DNA from: Catalimonadaceae bacterium JC749
GTDB taxonomy: Bacteria > Bacteroidota > Bacteroidia > Cytophagales > Cyclobacteriaceae
Assembly: GCA_021730635.1 (NCBI GenBank)
Contig: JAJNNC010000001.1
Location: 682,001-746,000 of the forward strand
Length of the DNA stretch: 64,000 nucleotides
Direction: 5' to 3'
Shown here piece by piece: positions 42,576-50,693 of the stretch. The position numbers and the translations under genes are program-made. Positions within the stretch are counted from its first letter, which is position 1. Each line of letters opens with the position of its first letter. Below the pieces are notes generated by a model that was not told the DNA's origin, did not search any database, and was given only the letters and a program-made list of their open reading frames with translations.

Positions 42576-43682
42576 ATGTTAGGATATCGATTTACTGAAT
42601 ATACGCCCGACCAACAGGCAGGCGGCCAAAGCACTTTTGACCAACTGCTTAAAATTTTCATGGAGCTAATGGTCATTACTTCCGGCGATGTATCAGAAAC
42701 ACTACAATGGATGACCAGTCTGGATAATCAATATGGGATTACCAACAGTGACTATGGGATGGGCGATTTTATTCAGGACCTGAAAGATAAAGGTTATATC
42801 ACAGACGAAAATCCCCAAGGTGCTTTCGAGGTGACTGCCAAGACAGAACGAAGTATCCGTAAAAGTGCCCTGGAAGAAATCTTTGGCAAGCTGAAAAAAA
42901 CAGCCAAAGGAGATCACAAAACACATCATAGCGGCTTTGGTGATGAACCAAACACCGACCGACGCGATTATCAGTTCGGCGACACCCTGGAACAAATCGC
43001 AATGACAGATTCTATTCGGAATGCCCAGATCAATCACGGTATCAGCAACTTCACCTTAACGGAGGACGATCTGGAAGTGAATGATACCGAGTACAAAACG
43101 CAGACTTCCACCGTACTCATGATTGATATATCACATTCTATGATTCTTTATGGAGAGGATAGAATTACACCAGCCAAAAAAGTGGCTATGGCTTTGGCCG
43201 AACTCATCACTACCAAGTACAAGAAAGATACGTTGGATATTATCGTATTTGGAAATGATGCCTGGCAGATACAGATCAAAGATCTGCCTTTTCTGAAAGT
43301 AGGTCCTTACCATACCAATACAGTGGCTGGCCTGGAACTAGCGATGGATATTCTTCGACGCCGTAAGACGAAAAATAAGCAAATTTTCATGATCACTGAC
43401 GGTAAACCTACCTGTTTGAAGCAGGGCATCAAATATTATAAAAATAGCTTTGGGCTGGACAGTAAAATTTTAAACAAAACGTTGAATCTGGGTGCTCAAT
43501 GCCGTCGGATTGGTATCCCTGTCACTACTTTTATGATCGCTTCTGATCCTTATTTAAAACAGTTTGTAAAAAAATTTACCGAAGTCAACAACGGTAACGC
43601 CTACTACAGCAGCCTGAAAGGTCTTGGTCACCTTATTTTTGAAGATTATCGCAGGAACCGTAGAAAATTTTACAAAAACTAG
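42576..43682 (+). CDS. VWA domain protein, partner of an AAA+ ATPase
   Basis: 368 residues. The N-terminal half (about 1-170) is helical and charged (FDQLLKIFMELMVITSGDV, EEIFGKLKKTAKGDH). The C-terminal half is a von Willebrand A domain whose metal-ion-dependent adhesion site reads DISHS at 184-188 (VLMIDISHSMILYGEDRI), with ITPAKKVAMALAEL, LDIIVFGNDAWQIQ and IFMITDGKPTCLKQG. No signal peptide, so cytosolic. The AAA+ gene follows after 98 bases. Such VWA/MoxR- or BchI-like pairs act as metal-insertion or protein-remodelling machines. Confidence 0.82.
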   Translation: MLGYRFTEYTPDQQAGGQSTFDQLLKIFMELMVITSGDVSETLQWMTSLDNQYGITNSDYGMGDFIQDLKDKGYITDENPQGAFEVTAKTERSIRKSALEEIFGKLKKTAKGDHKTHHSGFGDEPNTDRRDYQFGDTLEQIAMTDSIRNAQINHGISNFTLTEDDLEVNDTEYKTQTSTVLMIDISHSMILYGEDRITPAKKVAMALAELITTKYKKDTLDIIVFGNDAWQIQIKDLPFLKVGPYHTNTVAGLELAMDILRRRKTKNKQIFMITDGKPTCLKQGIKYYKNSFGLDSKILNKTLNLGAQCRRIGIPVTTFMIASDPYLKQFVKKFTEVNNGNAYYSSLKGLGHLIFEDYRRNRRKFYKN

Positions 43683-43780
43683 TTTATGAAGTATAGCTAC
43701 CGGTTCCGGGTTTGCTATTGATAGTTTATCTTATCTAAACTATGAATGGAGAACTCTGAACTTTAAACCTAGAGAAAAGC

Positions 43781-45301
43781 ATGCAATATCAAGATATACC
43801 ATCAGAAAAACTATTACACATTCACACACTTGGCGAACTGAAAGCTACCGGCTACCAACCCAAGTCTATTAAACAAGAATTGAGAGACAATCTTATCCAA
43901 AGGCTCCAAAAAAAGGAAAAAGTTTTTGAGGGTATTTGGGGCTATGAAGAGTCTGTGATTCCGGATATGGAAAGAGCGATTCTTTCTATGCACAATATCA
44001 TTCTGCTGGGTCTGCGCGGACAAGCCAAAACCAGAATTGCCCGCCTCATGGTAGACTTACTGGATGAGTATATTCCCATCATACAGGGATCTGAACTAAA
44101 TGACGATCCGTTGGAACCTTTGTCCAGTTTTGGAAAATCCACAATAGCGGAGCACAAAGATCATACGCCCATTGCGTGGGTTCACCGCTCCGAACGATAC
44201 ACTGAAAAACTGGCTACACCTGATGTGTCCGTAGCAGACCTGATTGGCGATACGGACCCCATTAAGGCTGCCTCTTTAAAATTGCCTTATTCTGACGAGC
44301 GTGTGATTCATTACGGGCTTATTCCCCGTTCTCACCGGAGTATTTTTGTCATCAATGAGTTGCCCGACTTACAGGCCCGTATTCAGGTAGCCTTATTTAA
44401 TATTTTGCAGGAAGGAGATATTCAGATCAGAGGGTTTAAAATACGGCTTCCACTGGATATCCAATTTGTTTTCACCGCTAACCCGGAAGATTACACCAAC
44501 CGAGGCAGTATTGTCACTCCTTTGAAAGACCGTATTGATAGCCAGATCATGACCCATTATCCCCGTACCATTGAAATTGGGAAAAAGATCACGGAACAGG
44601 AAGCCTATATTAAAGAACCACAAAAGGCAAAGATTAAACTCAATGAACTGGCCAAAGACCTGATAGAACAGATTGCTTTTGAGGCACGGGATAGTGAGTA
44701 TGTAGATGAAAAAAGTGGTGTTTCTGCCCGTCTGACTATCTCGGCCTATGAAAATCTCATGAGTTCTGCCGAACGGCGCACCTTGATTAATGGTGAAAAG
44801 GAAACCTTTGTCAGAATTTCAGATTTTGTAGGCGTGCTTCCTTCCATTACCGGCAAAGTTGAGTTAGTATATGAAGGCGAACAGGAAGGGCCGGGCATTG
44901 TAGCGCAAAACCTTGTGGGGAAAGCGATTCGCAGCCAGTTTATTCAATATTTTCCGAATCCGGAAGAAAAAAGGAAACAAAAAGAGAAAAATCCCTATCG
45001 GGCTATCGTGGAGTGGTTCGGCGAAGGAAATGAAGTAGATATTCTGAATGACTTAAGCAATAGCGAATACAAAAAGGCATTGATGTCTGTACCGGGATTG
45101 GAAAGTTTAATAAAAACTCATCATCCCAATACAGATGAAAATATCCGGCTTTTCATGATGGAGTTTGCTTTGCATGGATTGGCAGAATACAGTCAACTCA
45201 GCAAAAAACAACTGACCACCGGCATCCAGTTTAAAGATTTGCTTAGCGGTATGTTCTCAATGCCCGATTATGAAGACGATGATGAGTTTGACGATCGTTA
45301 A
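43781..45301 (+). CDS. MgChelatase-I/MoxR-like AAA+ ATPase
   Basis: 506 residues. Helical N-terminus, then Walker A GLRGQAKT (77-84), a sigma54/BchI-like insertion region (DVSVADLIGDTDPIKAAS), LIPRSHRSIFVINELPDL (Walker B with Asn in place of the usual Asp in 'VDEL'), IQVALFNILQEGDIQIRGF, FVFTANPEDYTNRG (sensor 1) and PLKDRIDSQIMTHYP. The closing DDDEFDD tail is acidic. It resembles the BchI subunit, but there is no BchH-type partner and no chlorophyll pathway here, so the role with the adjacent VWA protein is most likely a MoxR-type chaperone. Confidence 0.82.
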   Translation: MQYQDIPSEKLLHIHTLGELKATGYQPKSIKQELRDNLIQRLQKKEKVFEGIWGYEESVIPDMERAILSMHNIILLGLRGQAKTRIARLMVDLLDEYIPIIQGSELNDDPLEPLSSFGKSTIAEHKDHTPIAWVHRSERYTEKLATPDVSVADLIGDTDPIKAASLKLPYSDERVIHYGLIPRSHRSIFVINELPDLQARIQVALFNILQEGDIQIRGFKIRLPLDIQFVFTANPEDYTNRGSIVTPLKDRIDSQIMTHYPRTIEIGKKITEQEAYIKEPQKAKIKLNELAKDLIEQIAFEARDSEYVDEKSGVSARLTISAYENLMSSAERRTLINGEKETFVRISDFVGVLPSITGKVELVYEGEQEGPGIVAQNLVGKAIRSQFIQYFPNPEEKRKQKEKNPYRAIVEWFGEGNEVDILNDLSNSEYKKALMSVPGLESLIKTHHPNTDENIRLFMMEFALHGLAEYSQLSKKQLTTGIQFKDLLSGMFSMPDYEDDDEFDDR

Positions 45302-45387
45302 GAATTGAAGTTAACCTTAGGTGGTCTATACTAGCGGTGAAAATCATCGCTGGTGAGGTGTTCAATTTCAAAATTCTACACTCAATT

Positions 45388-46077
45388 ATGTCACTGCAGA
45401 GAATTAAGCGGCTGGTAAGTCGAGGTGAGGGTGAAATGATAGAGTTTAAGCGGAAAGTAGTACACCCTGAAAAGATTATCCGCGAGATTGTAGCCTTTGC
45501 CAATACCAAAGGCGGAACCCTGCTGATTGGTGTAGATGATAACGGCACCATACCTGGTATCAAGTTTGCCGATGAAGAGATTTTTATTTTAGAAAAAGCC
45601 ATTAAAAAATGGTGCCGTCCCAAAATTGATTATGATATAGAAATTATCCCGATTTCTAACAAAAAAGCTGTAGTCATTTATAATATTCATGAAAGTACCC
45701 GTAAGCCGCATTATATTTTAGAAAGCTCGAGCTATTTTAACCCTATACACCGGCAAAACGGAAATTCCCATAAACAACTTCGTGGAAAAGCCTATATCCG
45801 CTATGAAGACAAAAGTTTGCAGGCCAGTCGGGAAGTCTGGCAAATCCTAAGACGAGAGCGGCAACAAAAAGACATTAAATTTACTTTTGGTGAAAAGGAA
45901 AAGTTGCTCATGGAGCACCTCGATGAGCATCAGGAGATTACCTTGCGTACCTTTGCCGAGTTGGCGCAGCTTTCTCTGCGTAACGCTTCTCAGACCCTGG
46001 TGCTTCTGGTATTGGCCAATGTACTGAAAGTAATTCCAAGAGAAAAAGAAGACGCTTTTATGCTAAAATTTTCATAA
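45388..46077 (+). CDS. AlbA_2/Schlafen-type putative nucleic-acid-binding protein
   Basis: 229 residues from ATG at 45388; GTG at 45337 is also open. AlbA_2 domain (about 12-140): GEGEMIEFKRKVVHPEKI, IREIVAFANTKGGTLLIGVD and DNGTIPGI, followed by a winged-helix-like C-terminus (KLLMEHLDEHQEITLRTFAE, LSLRNASQTLVLLVLANVL). Members are often called 'transcriptional regulator' or 'ATP-binding' proteins; a few are anti-phage or RNA-cleaving. Located 86 bases after the AAA+ gene. Confidence 0.8.
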   Translation: MSLQRIKRLVSRGEGEMIEFKRKVVHPEKIIREIVAFANTKGGTLLIGVDDNGTIPGIKFADEEIFILEKAIKKWCRPKIDYDIEIIPISNKKAVVIYNIHESTRKPHYILESSSYFNPIHRQNGNSHKQLRGKAYIRYEDKSLQASREVWQILRRERQQKDIKFTFGEKEKLLMEHLDEHQEITLRTFAELAQLSLRNASQTLVLLVLANVLKVIPREKEDAFMLKFS

Positions 46078-46140
46078 GATATTCCTTAACTTAGCGCCCC
46101 CTCTTTGGTTAGAAAGTGATCTGCGGAAACATACAATCTT

Positions 46141-47508
46141 ATGGGAAGAGTTAAAAAAGAAACGAGCAATAAGAGCAAATCTAGTGGTACAAAAAAGATT
46201 TTTGTCTTAGATACTTCTGTAATTCTATATGCCCACGATGCCATCATGCATTTTGAAGAGCATGATGTAGGAATTCCTATTACGGTATTGGAAGAACTTG
46301 ACCAGTTCAAAAAGGGGAGTGATACCCGCAACTTCGAAGCTAGAGAGTTTATCCGCCTGTTAGATAAGATGTCTGCAGATCATACTTTGCAAGACTGGAT
46401 CCCTTTGAATGGAAAATCCAAAGGTTCCTTTAAAGTAGTGATGAGTTCGGAAAGTATTATAGATGCAGAAAAGATTTTTGATGAAAGAAAACCTGATCAC
46501 AAAATACTAAATGCGGCACTCACCTTAAAGGAATCTTATCCTGACAGAAGAGTTATTTTAGTGACCAAAGACATTAACCTACGGCTTAAAGCCAAATCTC
46601 TGAATCTGGTTGCAGAAGACTATGAAACAGGAAAAGTAAAACATGTCTCGGAACTACAAAGCGGTAAAACTGTGATTGACCGGGTCAACAGTATTAAAAT
46701 CTCTACGCTTTACAAAGATGGATTCTGTGAAGTGGACGATGTCATGAATCCTGATAATGTTGCCAGTAATACTTATTATATTCTCAAAAGCACCAAAAAT
46801 TCTGCTTTATGCTATTATAATGCTGTTACTCAAAAAATAGAAAAAGTTGAGAAGAAGCGTGCCTATGGTATTCTTCCCAAAAATGCAGAACAGGCTTTTG
46901 CTTTGCATGCTATTTTAAATCCTGAAGTGAAACTGGTTACTATTCAGGGAGTAGCCGGAACCGGCAAAACATTGCTGGCTTTGGCAGGGGCACTGGAGCA
47001 GCGCCGCGACTACAAACAAATATATTTGGCTCGCCCGATCGTACCTCTCAGCAACAAAGATATTGGCTATTTGCCTGGAGATATCAAATCTAAGCTAAAC
47101 CCCTACATGGAGCCACTCTGGGATAACCTGAAATTTATTCAGAACCAATTCCATGAAAGTGATAAGGATTATACCCGGATTTCCGAGATGGTCAATAATG
47201 AAAAACTCGTGATTACCCCGCTGGCTTATATCCGGGGAAGAAGTCTGTCTAATATCTTCTTTATTGTAGATGAAGCGCAGAACCTCACACCCCATGAGGT
47301 AAAGACAATTATTACCAGGGCGGGAGAAAATACCAAAATTGTCTTTACTGGAGATATTTACCAAATTGACACCCCTTATCTGGATTCTCAGAGTAATGGC
47401 CTTTCCTATTTGATCGACAAAATCAAAGCTCACCCTTTGTATGCCCATATTACGCTGGAAAAAGGGGAGCGATCAGAACTGGCTAACTTGGCTAATGATC
47501 TTTTATAA
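46141..47508 (+). CDS. PIN-PhoH fusion (PhoH2-like RNA helicase/RNase)
   Basis: 455 residues. N-terminal PIN ribonuclease domain (about 18-160): KIFVLDTSVILYAHDA with Asp24, VLEELDQFKKG (acidic ligands E51/E52/D54), DHKILNAALTL and VILVTKDINLRLKAKSL. C-terminal PhoH domain with Walker A GVAGTGKT (270-277), IYLARPIVPLSNKDIGYLPG, and Walker B IFFIVDEAQNL with VFTGDIYQID. PhoH2 proteins unwind and cut RNA and are in some cases part of toxin-antitoxin pairs. No small antitoxin gene lies directly upstream; the preceding gene is the AlbA_2 protein. Confidence 0.9.
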   Translation: MGRVKKETSNKSKSSGTKKIFVLDTSVILYAHDAIMHFEEHDVGIPITVLEELDQFKKGSDTRNFEAREFIRLLDKMSADHTLQDWIPLNGKSKGSFKVVMSSESIIDAEKIFDERKPDHKILNAALTLKESYPDRRVILVTKDINLRLKAKSLNLVAEDYETGKVKHVSELQSGKTVIDRVNSIKISTLYKDGFCEVDDVMNPDNVASNTYYILKSTKNSALCYYNAVTQKIEKVEKKRAYGILPKNAEQAFALHAILNPEVKLVTIQGVAGTGKTLLALAGALEQRRDYKQIYLARPIVPLSNKDIGYLPGDIKSKLNPYMEPLWDNLKFIQNQFHESDKDYTRISEMVNNEKLVITPLAYIRGRSLSNIFFIVDEAQNLTPHEVKTIITRAGENTKIVFTGDIYQIDTPYLDSQSNGLSYLIDKIKAHPLYAHITLEKGERSELANLANDLL

Positions 47509-47649
47509 CAATAGCAATTGATTTCTACCTGATTTTCTCACAAAACTTTTCCTTTCTTCCTCTGTTGTTTTATTGAAATAAATCAATGAAGGGATGGTCT
47601 CAGGATTGTTCTTGTTAGACCCATCGTTCTTTATAAATACGTAATTGCT

Positions 47650-48162
47650 ATGATGATTAAAAAATTCTTATCAGTTAGTGATCATATACTTGATCATTCC
47701 GTGTATGATACAGTCAGGGAGCCTATGGGAAAGATAAAAGATGTATTTATTGATCCGGAAACCCATCATCCCGTTTTTGTCGTATTGGCCACAGGAGGCT
47801 TTTTGGGCATAGGTAGTGACCATATCGCCCTACCCTGGCATACCCTGGAATTTAACACCAATTCTCATGAGATTACATTAAAAATGAATCGCCATGAGTT
47901 GAAGAATGCACCGGAACTGGATATCAATAAGTTAAAGGATGCAGATCGTGAGGAAACAGAAAAAATGTATCGTTTTTATGGAGAGGCAGAATTTGAGAAA
48001 GTAAAAGGTAGTGCTCAAGATAACAAGGAAGCTGAACCCTCGGATCCACATCCCCATGAAGCTTATGAAGGTTCTGCTGACATTACTGATGAAGTGCCTG
48101 ATACCCAACCAGGAGAGGCCGCTAAAAATATGGATTATGAAAAGACAAAGGGATTAAAATGA
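47650..48162 (+). CDS. PRC-barrel domain protein
   Basis: 170 residues. The PRC-barrel (about 8-82) is well seen: FLSVSDHILDHSVYDTVREP, MGKIKDVFIDPETHHPVFVV, GFLGIGSDHIALPWHTLEFN. The rest is a charged, disordered acidic tail (KNAPELDINKLKDADREE, EPSDPHPHEAYEGSADITD). PRC-barrels occur in RimM and photosynthetic reaction centre H proteins, but free single-domain forms have no settled role and are often stress-induced. Followed by a shared bidirectional terminator. Confidence 0.82.
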   Translation: MMIKKFLSVSDHILDHSVYDTVREPMGKIKDVFIDPETHHPVFVVLATGGFLGIGSDHIALPWHTLEFNTNSHEITLKMNRHELKNAPELDINKLKDADREETEKMYRFYGEAEFEKVKGSAQDNKEAEPSDPHPHEAYEGSADITDEVPDTQPGEAAKNMDYEKTKGLK

Positions 48163-48180
48163 GGGATAGAAGATCAAAAA

Positions 48181-48207
48181 AAAGCCTGCGTGATGCAGGC
48201 TTTTTTT
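48181..48207. terminator. Bidirectional terminator shared by the PRC-barrel gene and rplS
   Basis: Stem AAAGCCTGC (48181-48189) / GCAGGCTTT (48195-48203), flanked by an A run on the left and a T run on the right (to 48207), so it works on both strands. It abuts the rplS stop. Confidence 0.9.
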
Positions 48208-48583
48208 ATGCATTATTTTTGGTCGAGTGCTTCATCTTTTCTTTAATTCTGGCAGCTTTGCCTTGCCGCCCTCTCAAATAGTAGAGACGAGCTCTTCTTA
48301 CTTTACCTTCACGTATCAATTCAATCTTCTCAATACTGGGAGAAATAATAGGGAAAATTCTTTCTACGCCTACACTATTGGAAACTTTTCTTACCGTAAA
48401 GGTTTCGCCATTACTACCCTTGTTTTTACGTTGAATAACAACGCCCTGAAACTGCTGAATACGTTCCTTGTTTCCTTCGCGGATTTTTACGTGAACATTA
48501 ATGGTATCACCCGCTTTGAAATCAGGGTGGTTTTTCCTGTTTTCCTGATATTCTTCCTCTATAACTTTAAAAAGCTCGCTCAT
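48206..48583 (-). CDS. rplS: 50S ribosomal protein L19
   Basis: 125 residues from ATG at 48583; a longer open frame to 48706 is not L19-like and lies upstream of the -7 box. [20 protein letters not shown] opens it, followed by [53 protein letters not shown] and RAARLYYLR-type [16 protein letters not shown]. It sits at the 30S/50S interface. Monocistronic: its own -7 box lies 42 bases upstream. Confidence 0.95.
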   Translation of the reverse strand: MSELFKVIEEEYQENRKNHPDFKAGDTINVHVKIREGNKERIQQFQGVVIQRKNKGSNGETFTVRKVSNSVGVERIFPIISPSIEKIELIREGKVRRARLYYLRGRQGKAARIKEKMKHSTKNNA

Positions 48584-48624
48584 GATTTTTGCTTTTAAAT
48601 ATTTCTGCTTCTGAAAAAGAACTG

Positions 48625-48632
48625 CAAATATA
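48625..48632 (-). promoter_or_regulatory. -7 promoter box of rplS
   Basis: Minus-strand TATATTTG (plus CAAATATA) exactly fits TAnnTTTG and lies 42 bases before the rplS ATG; the TTG box is weak. Confidence 0.6.
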
Positions 48633-48675
48633 GGAAAATTTATTTTAAAATAAACGTAACGAAAACTAATAATTA

Positions 48676-48703
48676 CAAAAAAAGCTCCCCTTTTGGGGGA
48701 GCT
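48676..48703 (-). terminator. Intrinsic terminator of the fasciclin gene
   Basis: Stem AGCTCCCC (48683-48690) / GGGGAGCT (48696-48703) with a 5-base loop; on the minus strand it is followed by seven T (A run 48677-48683). About 25 bases after the stop at 48728. Confidence 0.9.
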
Positions 48704-48727
48704 CATACTACTTTTACAAACTGATGA

Positions 48728-49990
48728 TTAGTTTGTCACTTTTACTTCGATACGGATACCATCATTTGATCCGGTGGTACCTACAATTTCGAGTACCTTG
48801 ATGAGTCCAAACCGACCATCGGCAGTAGTAAAGGCAATTATGTCTTCCTCTGCAACAGGATTTGCTCTACCCGTGTTGGCGAAATCTGTACCCGCTTCAA
48901 ACTCTGCTTCAATATCATCTCCCTGACCCACTGCAATGGCATCAAAATCTGCTACAGTCAAATTGGTAGATCTGAAATCAGTGTTATTTCTGGTACTCCA
49001 TGCAGCCAATCCTGAATATAAGACGGCATCAGCAGGCCATGAATCTGGAGAAGCAATAGTACCCCCTGCCGTAGCACCATAATAATATCCAAAATCAATC
49101 CACTGGGAAATATTCTCACTGGTACTGGTTACTTCATCATAAGAGTACAGCTCACCGGTAGTAGTACTAAAGAAAGTTTCTGAAGTCTGATCACCTGTGG
49201 GAGCTGCCAGCAAGAAGGCTTCGTAAGTAGTCACATCTGATGTGATAATACCATCTACAATATGAACCACACCATTGCCAGCGGCTAAATCAGGAGTCGT
49301 CACAGTCACGTTGTTGATGGTCACGGTGGTGCCATCTACTACAATATATACACTGTCTTGGTTTAGCGTAGGATAGTAACCTGTTTCTAAATCACCAGCC
49401 ATTAAGCTGTCAGCAATTACATGATATTGCAACAAGCTAGCAAGCTCCTCTGTGGTGTAACCTGTCAGATCTACACCGTCTAGTGCAGCGTTAGAAGGTG
49501 CGAAGACAGTATAGGTAGCATTTGCATCCATCAATGCATCTTCCAGTCCAGCGGCTACAACAGCCTCGTTCAAAGTAGACAACTCAGAATTGCCGGCTAT
49601 TACATCGGCTACACTAGCATATGCAATGTTAACAGTCAACTGCTCACTTACGTTAGAACCTTGTATGCTGAAAGTCAAAGTGTACACATCATCGATGGTT
49701 GCATCCGTGGGCACTACAAACTGAATAGATTCCCCGGCAGTGATAATACCATTGGTAGGAACAAAGGATCCTCCGTTATCTGAAAGGGCTTGAATTTGGG
49801 TATCAGCATCTCCGCCAGTAACATCTACTTCAATAGTTATAGTTTCTCCAGGAGCAGCACTCACTTCATCACTAGGCGTTAATGAAATGATAAGGTCTCC
49901 TATTGGGTCCTCCTCTTCGCTACAACTTACAAAAAACAAAAGTGATGTAATCGTTAAGATCGGTAAAAAATAACTAAAAACTTTTTTCAT
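48728..49990 (-). CDS. Fasciclin-domain lipoprotein
   Basis: 420 residues. Lipobox FFVSC (Cys 23), acidic start. An Ig-like region (about 30-125, DLIISLTPSDEVSAAPGET) is followed by one FAS1/fasciclin domain (about 127-255): SVADVIAGNSELSTLNEAVVAAG, YTVFAPSNAAL, LASLLQYHVIADSLMAGDL, GNGVVHIVDGII. The last 150 residues are a beta-rich, Asp/Gly/Thr-heavy region, not recognised. Such proteins mediate adhesion or matrix contacts. The neighbouring thioredoxin gene, 34 bases upstream, is on the same strand. Confidence 0.85.
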   Translation of the reverse strand: MKKVFSYFLPILTITSLLFFVSCSEEEDPIGDLIISLTPSDEVSAAPGETITIEVDVTGGDADTQIQALSDNGGSFVPTNGIITAGESIQFVVPTDATIDDVYTLTFSIQGSNVSEQLTVNIAYASVADVIAGNSELSTLNEAVVAAGLEDALMDANATYTVFAPSNAALDGVDLTGYTTEELASLLQYHVIADSLMAGDLETGYYPTLNQDSVYIVVDGTTVTINNVTVTTPDLAAGNGVVHIVDGIITSDVTTYEAFLLAAPTGDQTSETFFSTTTGELYSYDEVTSTSENISQWIDFGYYYGATAGGTIASPDSWPADAVLYSGLAAWSTRNNTDFRSTNLTVADFDAIAVGQGDDIEAEFEAGTDFANTGRANPVAEEDIIAFTTADGRFGLIKVLEIVGTTGSNDGIRIEVKVTN

Positions 49991-50024
49991 ACCTGTTTGA
50001 TTTTAGAATTTTGTGGTTTAAAAA

Positions 50025-50351
50025 TTAATTTTGAGATATAGAATTATTTAAAAGTGATAAAAGTTCTCGTTTGGTCATTAGACCAGCGCGTCTCCATAAA
50101 ATGTTGCCCTTCCAGAAAAGTATTAAAGTAGGAATACTTCTTACCTGATAATTCATAGCAGCTCGCTGATTCTTGTCCACATCCACTTTTATTGTTTTGA
50201 TTTTGCCGCTCATTTCGGCGGCAACCTGCTCTACAATAGGACTTAGCGTCTGACATGGTCCGCACCAATCGGCATAAAAATCCACTAACACCGGCACCTC
50301 CGACTGTTGAATTAGTTCTTTGAAACTTTTCTTTTTGCTTGTGGCTTCCAT
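50025..50351 (-). CDS. trxA: Thioredoxin
   Basis: 108 residues, cytosolic: DFYADWCGPCQTLSPIVEQV has the redox pair C30/C33 (WCGPC), and VRSIPTLILFWKGNILWRRAG has the cis-Pro. Disulfide reductase for the cytoplasm. It lies upstream of the fasciclin gene on the same strand, with a 34-base gap. Confidence 0.92.
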   Translation of the reverse strand: MEATSKKKSFKELIQQSEVPVLVDFYADWCGPCQTLSPIVEQVAAEMSGKIKTIKVDVDKNQRAAMNYQVRSIPTLILFWKGNILWRRAGLMTKRELLSLLNNSISQN

Positions 50352-50693
50352 AACCTATATTTTATTGATTTTACATAAACTGTACCAACTGAATAAGGTT
50401 TGAAGGGTGATGTAAGATTTAGAAATAAGAGCTAGGAATTATATGTTGAAAAAATTTTTTTGCTTAAATCGACCATGGGTTAAATAATATTATAAGAGTA
50501 ATGAGAAGGCAATTGTTATGAAAATGAAAGAAAAATTATTTTAAAGGCTAATCATTGCAATATATTATCAGAATGAAATTTTAAAGCATTCCCAGTTTTA
50601 TGTTTTTTATACCGCTTTTTCTATTATTATTAAAAAATACAATTGGAAATATCTCATTTACATAATTTTCAATTAATATTATTTCATACTCCT
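50352..50693. other. 342-base divergent intergenic region
   Basis: AT-rich gap between trxA and the DPP-IV-like gene; a run of T/A tracts but no complete consensus promoter, RNA structure or open frame that I can support. Confidence 0.4.

Noticed and set aside
42576-45301. Magnesium chelatase (chlorophyll/cobalamin) subunits
   Set aside because: The AAA+ and VWA proteins resemble BchI/BchD only in general; there is no BchH/CobN-type subunit or tetrapyrrole pathway gene here.
46141-47508. PhaT/PhoH2-type toxin-antitoxin pair
   Set aside because: No small antitoxin gene overlaps or precedes the PIN-PhoH gene; the upstream neighbour is a 229-residue AlbA_2 protein.
48584-48706. N-terminal extension of L19
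   Set aside because: The extra 41 codons are unlike L19, and the -7 promoter box lies within them.
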